Assembly (NCBI GenBank): GCA_963810615.1
Contig: CAWEOA010000002.1
Coordinates: 434,001-498,000, forward strand
DNA from: JARRQJ01 sp963810615
GTDB lineage: Bacteria > Pseudomonadota > Gammaproteobacteria > DRLM01
Direction of reading: 5' to 3'
DNA: 64,000 nucleotides
Position numbers and translations under genes: made by a program. Each line of letters begins with the position of its first letter. Position 1 is the first letter of the stretch. Shown piece by piece: positions 50,005-59,601 of the stretch. The notes below the pieces were generated by a model. The model was not told the origin of the DNA and searched no databases. It saw only the letters and a program-made list of their open reading frames with translations.

Positions 50005-51513
50005 TTAAGACTGGTGCTTCAACATCCGCCGCAGCGGTTTGATCGATACTGCCATGAACAAGGTCGCAAGCAAGGCTACCGAGGTAATCGCCGTAAACAG
50101 TGCCGGCAAGGCAAAGGTTTCATAGAGACTCGCGACCGCGCCGCCCAGATAATTACCCACTGAAGTCGCCAGGAACCACACCCCCATGACCAAACCCGCG
50201 ATACGCGCCGGCGCCAGCCTGGTCATGGCACTCAAGCCCACCGGACTCAGGCACAATTCCCCGATGGTGTGCAATAGGTAGACCAGCGCGAGCCACAGCG
50301 GACTGACGCGCACCCCATTTTCGGCAAACTGCGCCGCAATGGCAAGAACAGCAAAGCCCAAGGCCGCGAACAACAGACCGAAGGTAAACTTGGCGGGACT
50401 CGACGGATCGCGACTGCCGAGCTTCACCCACAGCCACGCCATCACTGGTACCAGCAGGATGATGTACAGTGAGTTTAGCGATTGCCACCAGCTCGCCGGA
50501 AAGGACGCGCCCAGTATCACATTACGCGTGCTGCGCTGAGCAAACAGATTGAGCGTGGATCCCGCCTGCTCGAACAATGACCAGAACACCGCGGCGCCCA
50601 CAAACAGCACCACGATCGCGATTAATTGTCTACGCTCCGTCGGGGTCCAGCTCTTGGCAGCGAACAACCATACGAAGAAGCCCAGGGTGACGAACAGCAA
50701 CATATAGCCCACACCGCTGGTCACCGCGGCGGCGCTCAGCATGCCGTTGAATGCCAGCAGCGCAATGCCAAGCCCCGCTACCAGAATGACGCTCACCCCG
50801 ATAAACAGCTGCTTGTGCGTCGAAGCAGGTGAACTAGCGCCATGGGCGTGGGCCGGCGCAAGGCCAACATCACCCAAATAGCGCCCACCCGCCAAATATT
50901 GCACTAAGCCCAGGGCCATCCCCACCGCCGCCGCGGCGAAACCCCAATGCCAGGACATCTCGGGCGTGATGCCCCATTCCGTCAGCATAATTTTGAACGC
51001 CGCCCCCTGCGCGAGCCAACCCGTCACCAGCGGCGCCACAAAGGCGCCGAGATTGATCCCGAGATAATAGATAGAGAAACCGGCGTCGCGGCGTCTATCC
51101 TCGGCGCCGTACAAGCGACCTACCATGCTGCTGATATTGGGTTTGAGCAGTCCCGTTCCCACCACGATCAAGGCCAATCCCAAATAGAAGGTGGCGATCC
51201 CGGTCGCAGCCAAACTGATATGGCCGCACATGATGGCAATTCCGCCGTACAACGTCGCCTTGCGCGCACCGATAAAGCGATCGGCGATCCAACCGCCGGG
51301 CAATGCCAGCAAATACACCAGCGAGGTATAGGTACCATAGACCATCCCCGCCTGCGCCGTACCCCAACCGAGTCCGCCCGCGGCCGCCGGCGCGGTCATA
51401 AACAGGATCAGCAGCGCCCGCATCCCGTAGTAACTGAAGCGCTCCCAGAATTCCGTGAGAAACAGAGTACGCAGCCCAAAGGGATGGCCGAAGAATGCTT
51501 TGGTGTGAGGCAT
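50005..51513 (-). CDS. POT family proton-dependent oligopeptide transporter
   Basis: A 502-residue proton/peptide symporter with about 14 helices. The signature ExxERFSYYG is visible as EFWERFSYYGMRALL at residues 21-35, and the PTR2 motif region FSIYYLGINLGAF near 146. Members import di- and tripeptides in the inner membrane. It stands 12 bases after yicC on the same strand. Confidence 0.93.
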   Translation of the reverse strand: MPHTKAFFGHPFGLRTLFLTEFWERFSYYGMRALLILFMTAPAAAGGLGWGTAQAGMVYGTYTSLVYLLALPGGWIADRFIGARKATLYGGIAIMCGHISLAATGIATFYLGLALIVVGTGLLKPNISSMVGRLYGAEDRRRDAGFSIYYLGINLGAFVAPLVTGWLAQGAAFKIMLTEWGITPEMSWHWGFAAAAVGMALGLVQYLAGGRYLGDVGLAPAHAHGASSPASTHKQLFIGVSVILVAGLGIALLAFNGMLSAAAVTSGVGYMLLFVTLGFFVWLFAAKSWTPTERRQLIAIVVLFVGAAVFWSLFEQAGSTLNLFAQRSTRNVILGASFPASWWQSLNSLYIILLVPVMAWLWVKLGSRDPSSPAKFTFGLLFAALGFAVLAIAAQFAENGVRVSPLWLALVYLLHTIGELCLSPVGLSAMTRLAPARIAGLVMGVWFLATSVGNYLGGAVASLYETFALPALFTAITSVALLATLFMAVSIKPLRRMLKHQS

Positions 51514-51524
51514 CGAGCGACGAT

Positions 51525-52391
51525 CTACTCGATATTTTGCACCTGCTCCCGCATCTGCTCGATCAGCACCTTCATCTCCATCGAGGCGCGTGTAGTTTCC
51601 ACGTCGCCGGATTTAGAACCCAGGGTATTGGCCTCGCGATGCAGTTCCTGCATCAGAAAATCCAGTCGCCGTCCCGCAGGACCGTTCTGAGCAAGCACGC
51701 GCCGCACCTCCGCCAGGTGCGCCGTGAGTCGGTCCAGCTCTTCCTCCACATCGAGACGCTGCGTGAGCAGCACCATCTCTTGCTCAACGCGCACGGGTTC
51801 CAATTCCGCCTTGAGCTCCGCCAAGCGCGCCAGCAGTTTGTCGCGCATGCGGGTACGCACCTCGGGCAGGCGCCGACTGGCGAGGTCGGCCTGCGCCGCC
51901 ACGCCCTCACAACGCTGCAGGATCAGCTCCTTCAGCTTGGCGCCTTCGCGTGCGCGGGTGGCCGCCAGTTCCTCCAAGGCCTCATCCAAAATCCGCAGGG
52001 CCGTCGCAGTCATTTGCTCATGGTCTGGCTGCGGTGCCTGGATGACGCCCGGCCAGCGCAGAACTTCCAGGGCATTCACCGCCGCTGGCTGGTCCAACAT
52101 GTGATCCACTTCGGCAGTCGCCGCCACCAGACGCGCGATCAATTCCTTATTTAGAGAGAAGTCGGGCGCTTGCTGGGCGAAGGATTGAAACCGCAGTTGA
52201 CACTCCACCTTGCCACGCTGCAAGGCATTGTTGATGCGCTCACGCACCTGGGAATCCAACACCCGGAAATCCTCCGGCAGGCGCGGCGATATTTCCAGAT
52301 AACGATGGTTCACCGTGCGCAGTTCCCAGGTCAACACGCCCCAGGGAGTCTCCCCCTCGCGGCGCGCGAATGCGGTCATGCTATGAATCAT
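51525..52391 (-). CDS. yicC: YicC-family endoribonuclease
   Basis: A 288-residue protein with the YicC N-terminus (MIHSMTAFARREGE, ELRTVNHRYLEIS, LPEDFRVLD) and the C-terminal DUF1732 block (GRRLDFLMQELHREANTLGSKS). E. coli YicC is an endoribonuclease that acts in RNA degradation. Its gene diverges from rph in the same layout as in E. coli. Confidence 0.95.
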   Translation of the reverse strand: MIHSMTAFARREGETPWGVLTWELRTVNHRYLEISPRLPEDFRVLDSQVRERINNALQRGKVECQLRFQSFAQQAPDFSLNKELIARLVAATAEVDHMLDQPAAVNALEVLRWPGVIQAPQPDHEQMTATALRILDEALEELAATRAREGAKLKELILQRCEGVAAQADLASRRLPEVRTRMRDKLLARLAELKAELEPVRVEQEMVLLTQRLDVEEELDRLTAHLAEVRRVLAQNGPAGRRLDFLMQELHREANTLGSKSGDVETTRASMEMKVLIEQMREQVQNIE

Positions 52392-52475
52392 TTGCAGATA
52401 CTCCCGATCAACTCCGGCTATGGACTGCCATAGTACCCCGTGCGCATCCCCCTGCGAAACCTTCCGGCGGCTTTG

Positions 52476-52506
52476 TTGGCCTCCAGCCCTGGAAGCGGGC
52501 TATAAT
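52476..52506 (+). promoter_or_regulatory. candidate sigma-70 promoter of rph
   Basis: A perfect TATAAT (52501-52506) lies 36 bases before the rph start. A partial -35 TTGGCC (52476-52481) is 19 bases upstream, longer than ideal. Confidence 0.5.
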
Positions 52507-52542
52507 GCCGGCCCCCCTAATCATGACTCTTAAGGATTCGAC

Positions 52543-53262
52543 ATGCGGCCCAGCGGCAGAAATCCCGACCAGCTACGTACAATCAAATTGATCCGCAACT
52601 ACATCAAGCATCCCGAAGGCGCGGTCTTGGTGGAGTTCGGCGACACACGGGTACTGTGCACCGCGACCGTGGAGGAGAAGGCGCCGCGCTGGATCAAGGG
52701 CAGCGGCAAAGGCTGGGTCACCGCAGAATACGGCATGCTGCCCCGTTCCACCGGACAACGCATGAACCGCGAGGCGGCTCAAGGCCGGCAAGGCGGACGC
52801 ACCATGGAAATCCAACGCCTGATCGGCCGCTCGTTGCGTGCGGTGGTAGACTTGGCCGCTTTGGGCGAACGGACCATCACCATCGATTGTGACGTAATCC
52901 AGGCCGACGGCGGTACCCGCACGGCATCCATTACCGGTGGTTACGTGGCCCTGGTGGACGCGATCCAGCACATGCGCCAACGCGGCACCCTCAACAAAAA
53001 TCCCATCTACGGCTATGTGGCCTCGGTATCGGTGGGCATCTATCAAGGCGCCCCGGTCCTCGACCTCGACTATGCCGAGGATTCCAACGCCGAGACCGAC
53101 ATGAACGTGGTAATGAACGATGCTGGCGCCTTCATCGAGGTGCAGGGCACGGCGGAGGGCCACGCCTTCCGCATGGACGAACTGCAGGCGATGCTGGAGC
53201 TGGCCAAGAACGGCATCGCCACGCTAATCGACTATCAGCGCGCCGCGCTGAATAACGCGTAA
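52543..53262 (+). CDS. rph: ribonuclease PH
   Basis: A 239-residue phosphorolytic 3'-to-5' exonuclease that trims tRNA precursors. MRPSGRNPDQLR at the start, RWIKGSGKGWVTAEYGMLPR and the GGTRTASITGGYVAL block match RNase PH throughout. AAGGA lies about eight bases upstream of ATG 52543. Full length, unlike the E. coli K-12 frameshifted copy. Confidence 0.97.
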   Translation: MRPSGRNPDQLRTIKLIRNYIKHPEGAVLVEFGDTRVLCTATVEEKAPRWIKGSGKGWVTAEYGMLPRSTGQRMNREAAQGRQGGRTMEIQRLIGRSLRAVVDLAALGERTITIDCDVIQADGGTRTASITGGYVALVDAIQHMRQRGTLNKNPIYGYVASVSVGIYQGAPVLDLDYAEDSNAETDMNVVMNDAGAFIEVQGTAEGHAFRMDELQAMLELAKNGIATLIDYQRAALNNA

Positions 53263-53296
53263 ACCTTATATCGTTGATTATCGCCAGACACCGCTT

Positions 53297-53887
53297 ATGA
53301 AACAGGTCGTGCTCGCCACCGGCAATCCGGGCAAGGTTCGGGAGATCAATGAACTGCTCGCCGACCAAGACATTGAGGTCATACCACAGTCGGCCTTCGA
53401 CGTCCCCGAGGCGGAAGAAACCGGACTCAGCTTCGTGGAGAATGCCCTGATCAAGGCGCGCAACGCCGCTCTCCATACCGGTCTGCCCGCCATCGCCGAC
53501 GACTCGGGCCTGGAAGTGGATGCGCTACGGGGCGCGCCGGGCATCTATTCCTCGCGCTACGCTGGCGCGGGCGCCTCGGATCGCGATAATCTGGAAAAGT
53601 TGCTCGCCGAGCTTGCCGACCTCGGTGTTGAACAACGCGGCGCGCGTTTTCAGTGTGTCATGGTCTATATGCGTCACGACCTGGACCCCACTCCGCTCAT
53701 CTGCCAGGGCACGTGGGAGGGACACATCCTCTTCGCAGCGCGCGGCAGTAACGGTTTCGGCTACGATCCGGTATTCTACGTCCCTAGCCACGATTGTTCG
53801 TCCGCTGAATTGCCGCCGGAGATAAAGAACCGTCTCAGCCATCGCGGCCAGGCCTTGCGCAAGCTCATTGCGGGCTTACGCGCTTAG
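53297..53887 (+). CDS. rdgB: XTP/dITP diphosphatase (RdgB/HAM1)
   Basis: A 196-residue house-cleaning pyrophosphatase that removes deaminated purine triphosphates. VLATGNPGKVREINELL at the N-terminus, ETGLSFVENALIKARNA, and the C-terminal GFGYDPVFYVP and HRGQALRKL segments are intact. It follows rph by 34 bases in a conserved pair. Confidence 0.97.
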   Translation: MKQVVLATGNPGKVREINELLADQDIEVIPQSAFDVPEAEETGLSFVENALIKARNAALHTGLPAIADDSGLEVDALRGAPGIYSSRYAGAGASDRDNLEKLLAELADLGVEQRGARFQCVMVYMRHDLDPTPLICQGTWEGHILFAARGSNGFGYDPVFYVPSHDCSSAELPPEIKNRLSHRGQALRKLIAGLRA

Positions 53888-54042
53888 TCTAGCTCCGGAT
53901 CAGGTTTACCTTTATCTACAGGATGCCGGCAAGGGTGACGGCCCCGGATCCTGAAGCCGGCTTGATCATGGGCCGCCAACCGATGTGTTCTTTGCTCGCC
54001 AGGCGCTAGAATAGTGCTTACATCATCGCCAGGAGGCATGTC

Positions 54043-54444
54043 ATGTCCCAAGCTAGTCGCTCCCGTACATATTTATATAGCTTAACCATCATCTCGGCAA
54101 TGCAATGCCTTGCTTGGTCGCAGGCGGCGCTTGCCGAGCAGACTGTAAGCTTCAGTCGCGATGTCCTGCCTATGCTCGTAAGCCACTGCGTCAGCTGTCA
54201 TCATCCCGGTGGCCAGGGATACGAGACCAGTGGCCTCGACCTGCGCAGCTATTCGAGCCTGATGAAAGGCACTAAACACGGCAAGATCGTCGTGGCAGGC
54301 GACCCCTTGACCAGCAATTTGATGGTACTCATCGAGGGCCGTTCCGACCCCAGCATTCGTATGCCGCACAAGAAATGGCCGCTACTCAAGCAGCAGATCG
54401 ACATCATCGGTAATTGGGTAAGACAGGGCGCGAAGGATAACTGA
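54043..54444 (+). CDS. periplasmic monohaem cytochrome c-like protein
   Basis: A 133-residue protein with an N-terminal signal peptide (ending AALAEQ) and the haem motif CVSCH at about residue 48. The surrounding VSFSRDVLPMLVSHCVSCHHPGG resembles planctomycete-type cytochrome c domains found in other bacteria. Methionines in SIRMPHKKW could be the sixth ligand. AGGAGG lies upstream of the start. It stands alone, its partner unknown. Confidence 0.85.
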   Translation: MSQASRSRTYLYSLTIISAMQCLAWSQAALAEQTVSFSRDVLPMLVSHCVSCHHPGGQGYETSGLDLRSYSSLMKGTKHGKIVVAGDPLTSNLMVLIEGRSDPSIRMPHKKWPLLKQQIDIIGNWVRQGAKDN

Positions 54445-54622
54445 ACACTGCGCGCCGGGCTTTGCTTATATGACCTTTGCTATGGGCGCTGTGGCGCTCA
54501 AACATATTGCCGTACGATCCAAAGACGTGAAGGTGTCCGAGAAAACCTGTATTCTTTGCCCACTTCGCCGCACGGCAGGCGACCCCGATTTTTGCTTGTT
54601 CATACTTCACTGAAATCGCACC

Positions 54623-55786
54623 ATGTTTCACTTTACCGCCCTGCCGCCTCTCTCGCTGTACATCCATCTGCCCTGGTGCGTGCGCAAGTGCCCGTATTGC
54701 GACTTCAATTCCCATGAGATCAAGGACGGCGTTCCTGAACTGGCCTACGTCGATGCCCTGATCACCGATCTCGAACAGGAATTGCCCACGGTCTGGGGCC
54801 GAACGGTGGAGACGGTGTTCATTGGCGGCGGCACGCCCAGCCTGTTCTCACCCGCGGCCATTGATAGGCTGTTGTCGCAATTGCGGGCGCTGTTGACCTT
54901 GCCCGCCACAGCGGAAATCACCCTGGAGGCCAACCCCGGCACCTTGGAGGCCGGCAGATTCGCCGAATTCCGCGCGGTGGGCGTCAATCGCCTGTCCATC
55001 GGCGTCCAGAGTTTCGATGACGGCATGCTGGCCAAACTCGGCCGTATCCACAATGCGCGCCAAGCCATTGCCGCGGCGGAGGCGACCCACGCCGCCGGAT
55101 TTGAGGAATTCAATCTCGACCTGATGTACGGCCTGCCCGGACAAAGCGCAAAGCAGGCGCTGACCGACCTGGAGCAGGCCCTCGCCCTGGAACCCACGCA
55201 TCTGTCTCATTATCAACTGACCATCGAGCCCAATACCCGCTTCGCCCACACCCCCCCGAGCCTGCCCGACGACGATACGATTTGGGACATGCAGCAAGGT
55301 TGTCAGGCGCGGCTCGCCGCGCGCGGCTTTGAGAATTATGAAGTCTCAGCCTACGCCCGGGCCGGACATCGCTGTCGCCACAATCTCAATTACTGGCTCT
55401 TCGGCGATTATCTCGGCATCGGCGCCGGCGCCCACGCCAAGATCAGCAGCGCGCAGACACAATGCATCGTGCGTAGCGCCAAACTGCGGCACCCGCGCGA
55501 ATATCTCGCCAAGGCCGCCGGTGCGGCGCGTATCGCCGAGGAACATATTTTGAGCCGACATGAAGCCGGCTTTGAGTTCATGCTCAACGCCCTGCGGCTC
55601 AATGACGGCTTTCCGGTGGCGCTGTTCGCCCAACATACCGGTCTGCCTCTGAGCATTGTGGAGACGCCGCTGCAACAAGCAGAGACCAAGGGTCTGATCG
55701 AGCGGGATATGCACACCATTCGCCCTACCGCTTTGGGCAAGCGCTTTCTCAATGATCTGACCGCGCTGTTTCTTCCCGAACCCTGA
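54623..55786 (+). CDS. hemW: radical SAM haem chaperone HemW
   Basis: A 387-residue radical SAM protein once called HemN-like. The cluster motif CVRKCPYC gives C19, C23 and C26, followed by GGGTPSLFSP (SAM binding). HemW in E. coli and Lactococcus binds and delivers haem to respiratory enzymes. The extra cysteine of true coproporphyrinogen oxidase HemN is absent. It follows rdgB and the small cytochrome c gene. Confidence 0.94.
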   Translation: MFHFTALPPLSLYIHLPWCVRKCPYCDFNSHEIKDGVPELAYVDALITDLEQELPTVWGRTVETVFIGGGTPSLFSPAAIDRLLSQLRALLTLPATAEITLEANPGTLEAGRFAEFRAVGVNRLSIGVQSFDDGMLAKLGRIHNARQAIAAAEATHAAGFEEFNLDLMYGLPGQSAKQALTDLEQALALEPTHLSHYQLTIEPNTRFAHTPPSLPDDDTIWDMQQGCQARLAARGFENYEVSAYARAGHRCRHNLNYWLFGDYLGIGAGAHAKISSAQTQCIVRSAKLRHPREYLAKAAGAARIAEEHILSRHEAGFEFMLNALRLNDGFPVALFAQHTGLPLSIVETPLQQAETKGLIERDMHTIRPTALGKRFLNDLTALFLPEP

Positions 55787-55850
55787 AGCGCCGCCGCGGA
55801 ACTGCTAAACTGATCGAACTATTCGCCCATCTCTAATTGGAATCAGATTT

Positions 55851-56546
55851 ATGCTACGGTCTTGGACTTTTCTCCCGGTCATGCTCAGCCTCGTGGCTGC
55901 GCCGTACGGCGTAGCCGCCGGTAGCGATGCGCCCGGCCATGATCAAGTCGAATTTACGGTACAAGCGGAAACGGAGTTATCCAACGACCTGGCCGAGGTG
56001 ATATTGGCGGCGCAGGCGGAACACAGCGACCCGGCGCAAGTAGCCAAGGAGATCAACGCCACTATGGCCTGGGCCTTAAACCAGGTACACGGCAACGCCG
56101 ACATCGCCGCCAACAGCGGCAGCTATCAGACCTATCCGGTATACGATAAAACCCGCCTGGACCATTGGCGCGGCATCCAAACCCTGGTGTTGCGCAGCAA
56201 ACAGATCGAAGCCCTGAATAAGTTGGTGGGCAAATTGCAGCAACGCCTGCAGGTGCAGAACATGCGCTTCAGCGTATCCCCCGATCAACAGCAAGCCAGC
56301 GAGTCGCGACTCATGGATCAGACCTTGGATCAATTCAAGGCGCGCGCCCTGCGGATCCAGGAACGCCTGAGCGCCAAGGGCTATGAAATCGTGAGCCTGA
56401 AGATCGGCACCTCGGCCACACCCCCGCCCTTTCCCCTGGAGCGCATGGCCATGGCACGAGTGGAGAACAGCCCGCCCACGGCCAGTGAAGCGGGGACCAG
56501 TCGTCAAGCACTCAGCATTCGCGCCGTCATTCAATTACGCTTTTAG
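55851..56546 (+). CDS. SIMPL (DUF541) domain periplasmic protein
   Basis: A 231-residue protein with signal peptide (cleaved near GVAAG) and the SIMPL fold: TELSNDLAEVILAAQAEHSD, then RLDHWRGIQTLVLRSKQIEAL and the C-terminal ALSIRAVIQLRF. The SIMPL family is widespread in Gram-negative bacteria and its function is not settled; roles in oxidative stress have been proposed. Confidence 0.88.
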   Translation: MLRSWTFLPVMLSLVAAPYGVAAGSDAPGHDQVEFTVQAETELSNDLAEVILAAQAEHSDPAQVAKEINATMAWALNQVHGNADIAANSGSYQTYPVYDKTRLDHWRGIQTLVLRSKQIEALNKLVGKLQQRLQVQNMRFSVSPDQQQASESRLMDQTLDQFKARALRIQERLSAKGYEIVSLKIGTSATPPPFPLERMAMARVENSPPTASEAGTSRQALSIRAVIQLRF

Positions 56547-56622
56547 GCTTGTTACCGTGCACAAGCCGGTGCCGGACTGTTAAGATGCGCCTCTGTTTTA
56601 TCCCGTTTCACTAGACCCTGAT

Positions 56623-57468
56623 ATGGCGATTATCATTCTCCAAGGACCGCAACTGACTGCCGAAATGGCAAGCCGGGCGGCACAACAACTCTCCGGCAGC
56701 GTGGAGACCTTCCCCGACCATGTCCGCATCCATAGCGCGCAGGCGCCGCCTCCCGCAGCCTTGCAGGAACTGCGTGACAGCCTCCCCTTCGACATCAATG
56801 TACTGCCGGAAAATTTTGACTCCGCCCAGGCGCGGCTGCTGATCACCGACATGGATTCCACCCTCATCAATATCGAGTGCATTGATGAGATCGCCGACTT
56901 CATCGGCAAGAAACCGCAGGTCGCCGCCATCACCGAAGCGGCGATGCGCGGCGAACTCAACTTCGAGCAATCCTTGACCAAACGCGTCGCACTGCTCGCC
57001 GGACTTGATGCCTCCGCCCTGGAGCACGTCTACGCGGAACGCCTACGCCCCAACCCCGGCGCGGAACACATGATCTCGGGACTGCAGGCGCACGGCATCA
57101 AGATCGCCCTGGTCTCGGGCGGATTTACCTACTTCACCGAAAAATTGAAGACGCGGCTCGGGCTCGATTATGCGCGCGCCAACACCCTGGAAATCATCGA
57201 CGGCCGACTCACCGGCAGGGTCCTCGGCACCATCGTCGGCGCGGAAGCTAAACGAGCATTCTTATGCGAACTCTGCCACGATCTGGGTATCACGGCGCAA
57301 CAGGCGGCCGCCATGGGTGATGGCGCCAACGATCTGTTGATGATGAACGCCGCCGGATTGAGCATCGCCTATCACGCCAAACCCACGGTCCGTACCCAGG
57401 CCCATACCGCACTGAATCATTGCACCTTGGAGGGCGTATTGGCCTTGCTCGGAACGAGCGCGGCCTGA
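56623..57468 (+). CDS. serB: phosphoserine phosphatase
   Basis: A 281-residue HAD-family enzyme catalysing the last step of serine synthesis. The nucleophile motif ITDMDSTLINIECIDEIA, the VSGGFTYF block and GDGANDLLMM with the conserved acidic pair are present. The N-terminal regulatory segment is shorter than in E. coli (about 70 residues). It converges with a cytochrome b561-like gene. Confidence 0.95.
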   Translation: MAIIILQGPQLTAEMASRAAQQLSGSVETFPDHVRIHSAQAPPPAALQELRDSLPFDINVLPENFDSAQARLLITDMDSTLINIECIDEIADFIGKKPQVAAITEAAMRGELNFEQSLTKRVALLAGLDASALEHVYAERLRPNPGAEHMISGLQAHGIKIALVSGGFTYFTEKLKTRLGLDYARANTLEIIDGRLTGRVLGTIVGAEAKRAFLCELCHDLGITAQQAAAMGDGANDLLMMNAAGLSIAYHAKPTVRTQAHTALNHCTLEGVLALLGTSAA

Positions 57469-57474
57469 AAAAGC

Positions 57475-58053
57475 TTAGGGTTTCAGACTGAACATATCCT
57501 GCACGGTGCTGTGTCCGGCCTTTTTATGCAACAAAGCCAGGGCAACATGCCCACCCCAGTAAGCCCATACGAAATTGGCAATGAAACTGTGGATGTCGGC
57601 GATGAACTCCACGGTGTCATCGGGTTTGCCGGTCTCAGGGAACAAGACGAATAAGGCGGCACCGGTCAGCGCCATTCCGCTTACCGCCAGGAAACCCAAA
57701 CCATGCACCAAGCCGGGCAAGCCGCCCCGTGCTCCCCCATCAGGCAACTGGCGGCTCATCAACCTACCCACATCGCCCTTGACCTCAAGCCAGGCCGATC
57801 CGCTCCAGGGGAACAAACGCGCCAATCCACCGTCCGTGCGGTTGGACAAGGACCATAACCAGTGCGCCAGCACAATGATGACCGCGGCGATCCCCACCAC
57901 CTCATGGGCCTCGAATGCGGCACGAGCGACGGCGGAAGCTGATTTTTCATCGGGTGGTTCCATAATCAGACTGATCACCAGTTGCAGCGTCACCGTCAAT
58001 GCCAAACCCATGTGCAACCAACGGGTCTGCACACTCCATTTATCTTGCGTCAT
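57475..58053 (-). CDS. cytochrome b561-like membrane protein
   Basis: A 192-residue protein with four helices. Histidines that could ligate two haems b are seen at RWLHMGLAL (H14), ARAAFEAHEVVG (H51), a third in GLVHGLGFLAV and the last in GGHVALALLHKK near the C-terminus. The layout matches the b561/Ni-Fe hydrogenase b-subunit fold used in quinol oxidation or superoxide removal. The gene stands alone, so its partner is unknown. Confidence 0.82.
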   Translation of the reverse strand: MTQDKWSVQTRWLHMGLALTVTLQLVISLIMEPPDEKSASAVARAAFEAHEVVGIAAVIIVLAHWLWSLSNRTDGGLARLFPWSGSAWLEVKGDVGRLMSRQLPDGGARGGLPGLVHGLGFLAVSGMALTGAALFVLFPETGKPDDTVEFIADIHSFIANFVWAYWGGHVALALLHKKAGHSTVQDMFSLKP

Positions 58054-58233
58054 GTAAGACCTCTTTAAGATTTTGAATCCCTATTTATCAATCGTCATAG
58101 AGCGACATGATACACCGCGGACATGAATCCTCCCTTGCCCCGGCCTTACTTTAAAAGCATAGTATCTACGCACCGCGATTGTCACCCTTCCATGCGGTCT
58201 TCCTCCTCAAACACTATCGTTAAGCTTCCTTTA

Positions 58234-59601
58234 TTAAAGCCCGTATTTTTTTATCTTGTACCACAAGGCACGCTCGCTGACACCGAGCAACCGGGATGCC
58301 GCCGACTTATTGTCGTCGCTGCGTTCCAGCGCGGCTTGGATGAGACGTTTTTCAACGGTCTCAACGTGATCCCGTAACAACAAGGAATCAACATCCGCCA
58401 AACCGATAGCGGTGCTTGGTGCGGCGGCGGATACTTCGTGCGCAATTTCCAGAGGCAAATGTTGCGCTTCTATGGTCTTGCCGCGACACAGCACGGCGGC
58501 ACGTTCCATGAGATTTTCCAACTCGCGGACATTGCCGGGCCAGCTATAGGCCAGGAGATTCCGGATCGCGGCATCGGCAAGTGTCGGGACCGGGCGACCC
58601 AACTCGGTACTGTATTTATGCAGAAAATACTCGGCGAGTAATTGAATATCCTCGCGGCGCTCGCGCAAAGGGGGGACATCGACTCGCACCACGTTCAGGC
58701 GGAAAAACAGATCCTGACGCATCGCGCCTTCGTCGACCGCCCGCTGAAGATTGCGATTGGTCGCCGCCACGATGCGCAGATCGATCTTGACCGCGCGATG
58801 AGCGCCGAGACGCTCCACGCTGCTTTCCTGCAAGACCCGCAACAACTTGGCCTGCAAGGCCATGGACATCTCAGTGATCTCATCCAAAAAGACCGTACCA
58901 CTGTTGGCGAGTTCGAATTTGCCCATACGGTCTCGGTGCGCACCGGTAAAAGCGCCCTTTTGATGGCCGAACAGTTCGCTCTCCAGTAACTCAGCGGGGA
59001 TAGCGGCGCAGTTGATCGGCACGAACAAGCCGCTGCGTCCGGAGGCTTGATGTATGGCGCGCGCTACCAACTCCTTGCCGGTACCGGTCTCCCCCATGAT
59101 CAACACATTGCTGCGGGCCGGCGCCACCTGCTGGATCAACTCGTAGAGTTGCTGCATCTTTGAGCTTCGACCTATGAACTCGCCCCAGCCCTTTGCCATC
59201 TCGTCACGCAGAAAACGATTTTCGCGCTGCACCGCACCCATGGCCAGCGCGCGCGTCACCGCCAGTTCAACGGTCTCCATTTCGAAGGGGCGAATGATGT
59301 AATCGGAGGCCCCCAGTTTCATGGCATCCACCGCTGTTTCGATGGTACCGAAGGCGGTCAAGACGATCACCGGTACGTCTTCGCCTCTTTCCCGCAAGCT
59401 TCTCAATAACTGCAGGCCGTCCATGCGCGGCATCTTGAGATCGGTCAGGATCAGATCGAACGGCGCCTCGTCGCAGCAGGCTAACGCCTCAATGCCGTCG
59501 GCGGCCATGACCACCTCGTGACCCATGTTCTTCAGCGACATTTCCAACAGCCGCCGCATCTTCACTTCGTCGTCTACGACCAAAATCCGGTGTGCTTCCA
59601 T
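58234..59601 (-). CDS. sigma-54-dependent response regulator (NtrC family)
   Basis: A 455-residue regulator. Receiver domain with phospho-acceptor D54 (LILTDLKMP), AAA+ domain with GETGTGKE (Walker A) and GAFTGAHRDRMGKF (sigma-54 contact loop), and a C-terminal Fis-type helix-turn-helix (NKSAASRLLGVSERALWYKI). The ATG shares one base with the kinase stop. It should activate a sigma-54 promoter; the porin operon divergent from the pair is the obvious candidate target. Confidence 0.95.
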   Translation of the reverse strand: MEAHRILVVDDEVKMRRLLEMSLKNMGHEVVMAADGIEALACCDEAPFDLILTDLKMPRMDGLQLLRSLRERGEDVPVIVLTAFGTIETAVDAMKLGASDYIIRPFEMETVELAVTRALAMGAVQRENRFLRDEMAKGWGEFIGRSSKMQQLYELIQQVAPARSNVLIMGETGTGKELVARAIHQASGRSGLFVPINCAAIPAELLESELFGHQKGAFTGAHRDRMGKFELANSGTVFLDEITEMSMALQAKLLRVLQESSVERLGAHRAVKIDLRIVAATNRNLQRAVDEGAMRQDLFFRLNVVRVDVPPLRERREDIQLLAEYFLHKYSTELGRPVPTLADAAIRNLLAYSWPGNVRELENLMERAAVLCRGKTIEAQHLPLEIAHEVSAAAPSTAIGLADVDSLLLRDHVETVEKRLIQAALERSDDNKSAASRLLGVSERALWYKIKKYGL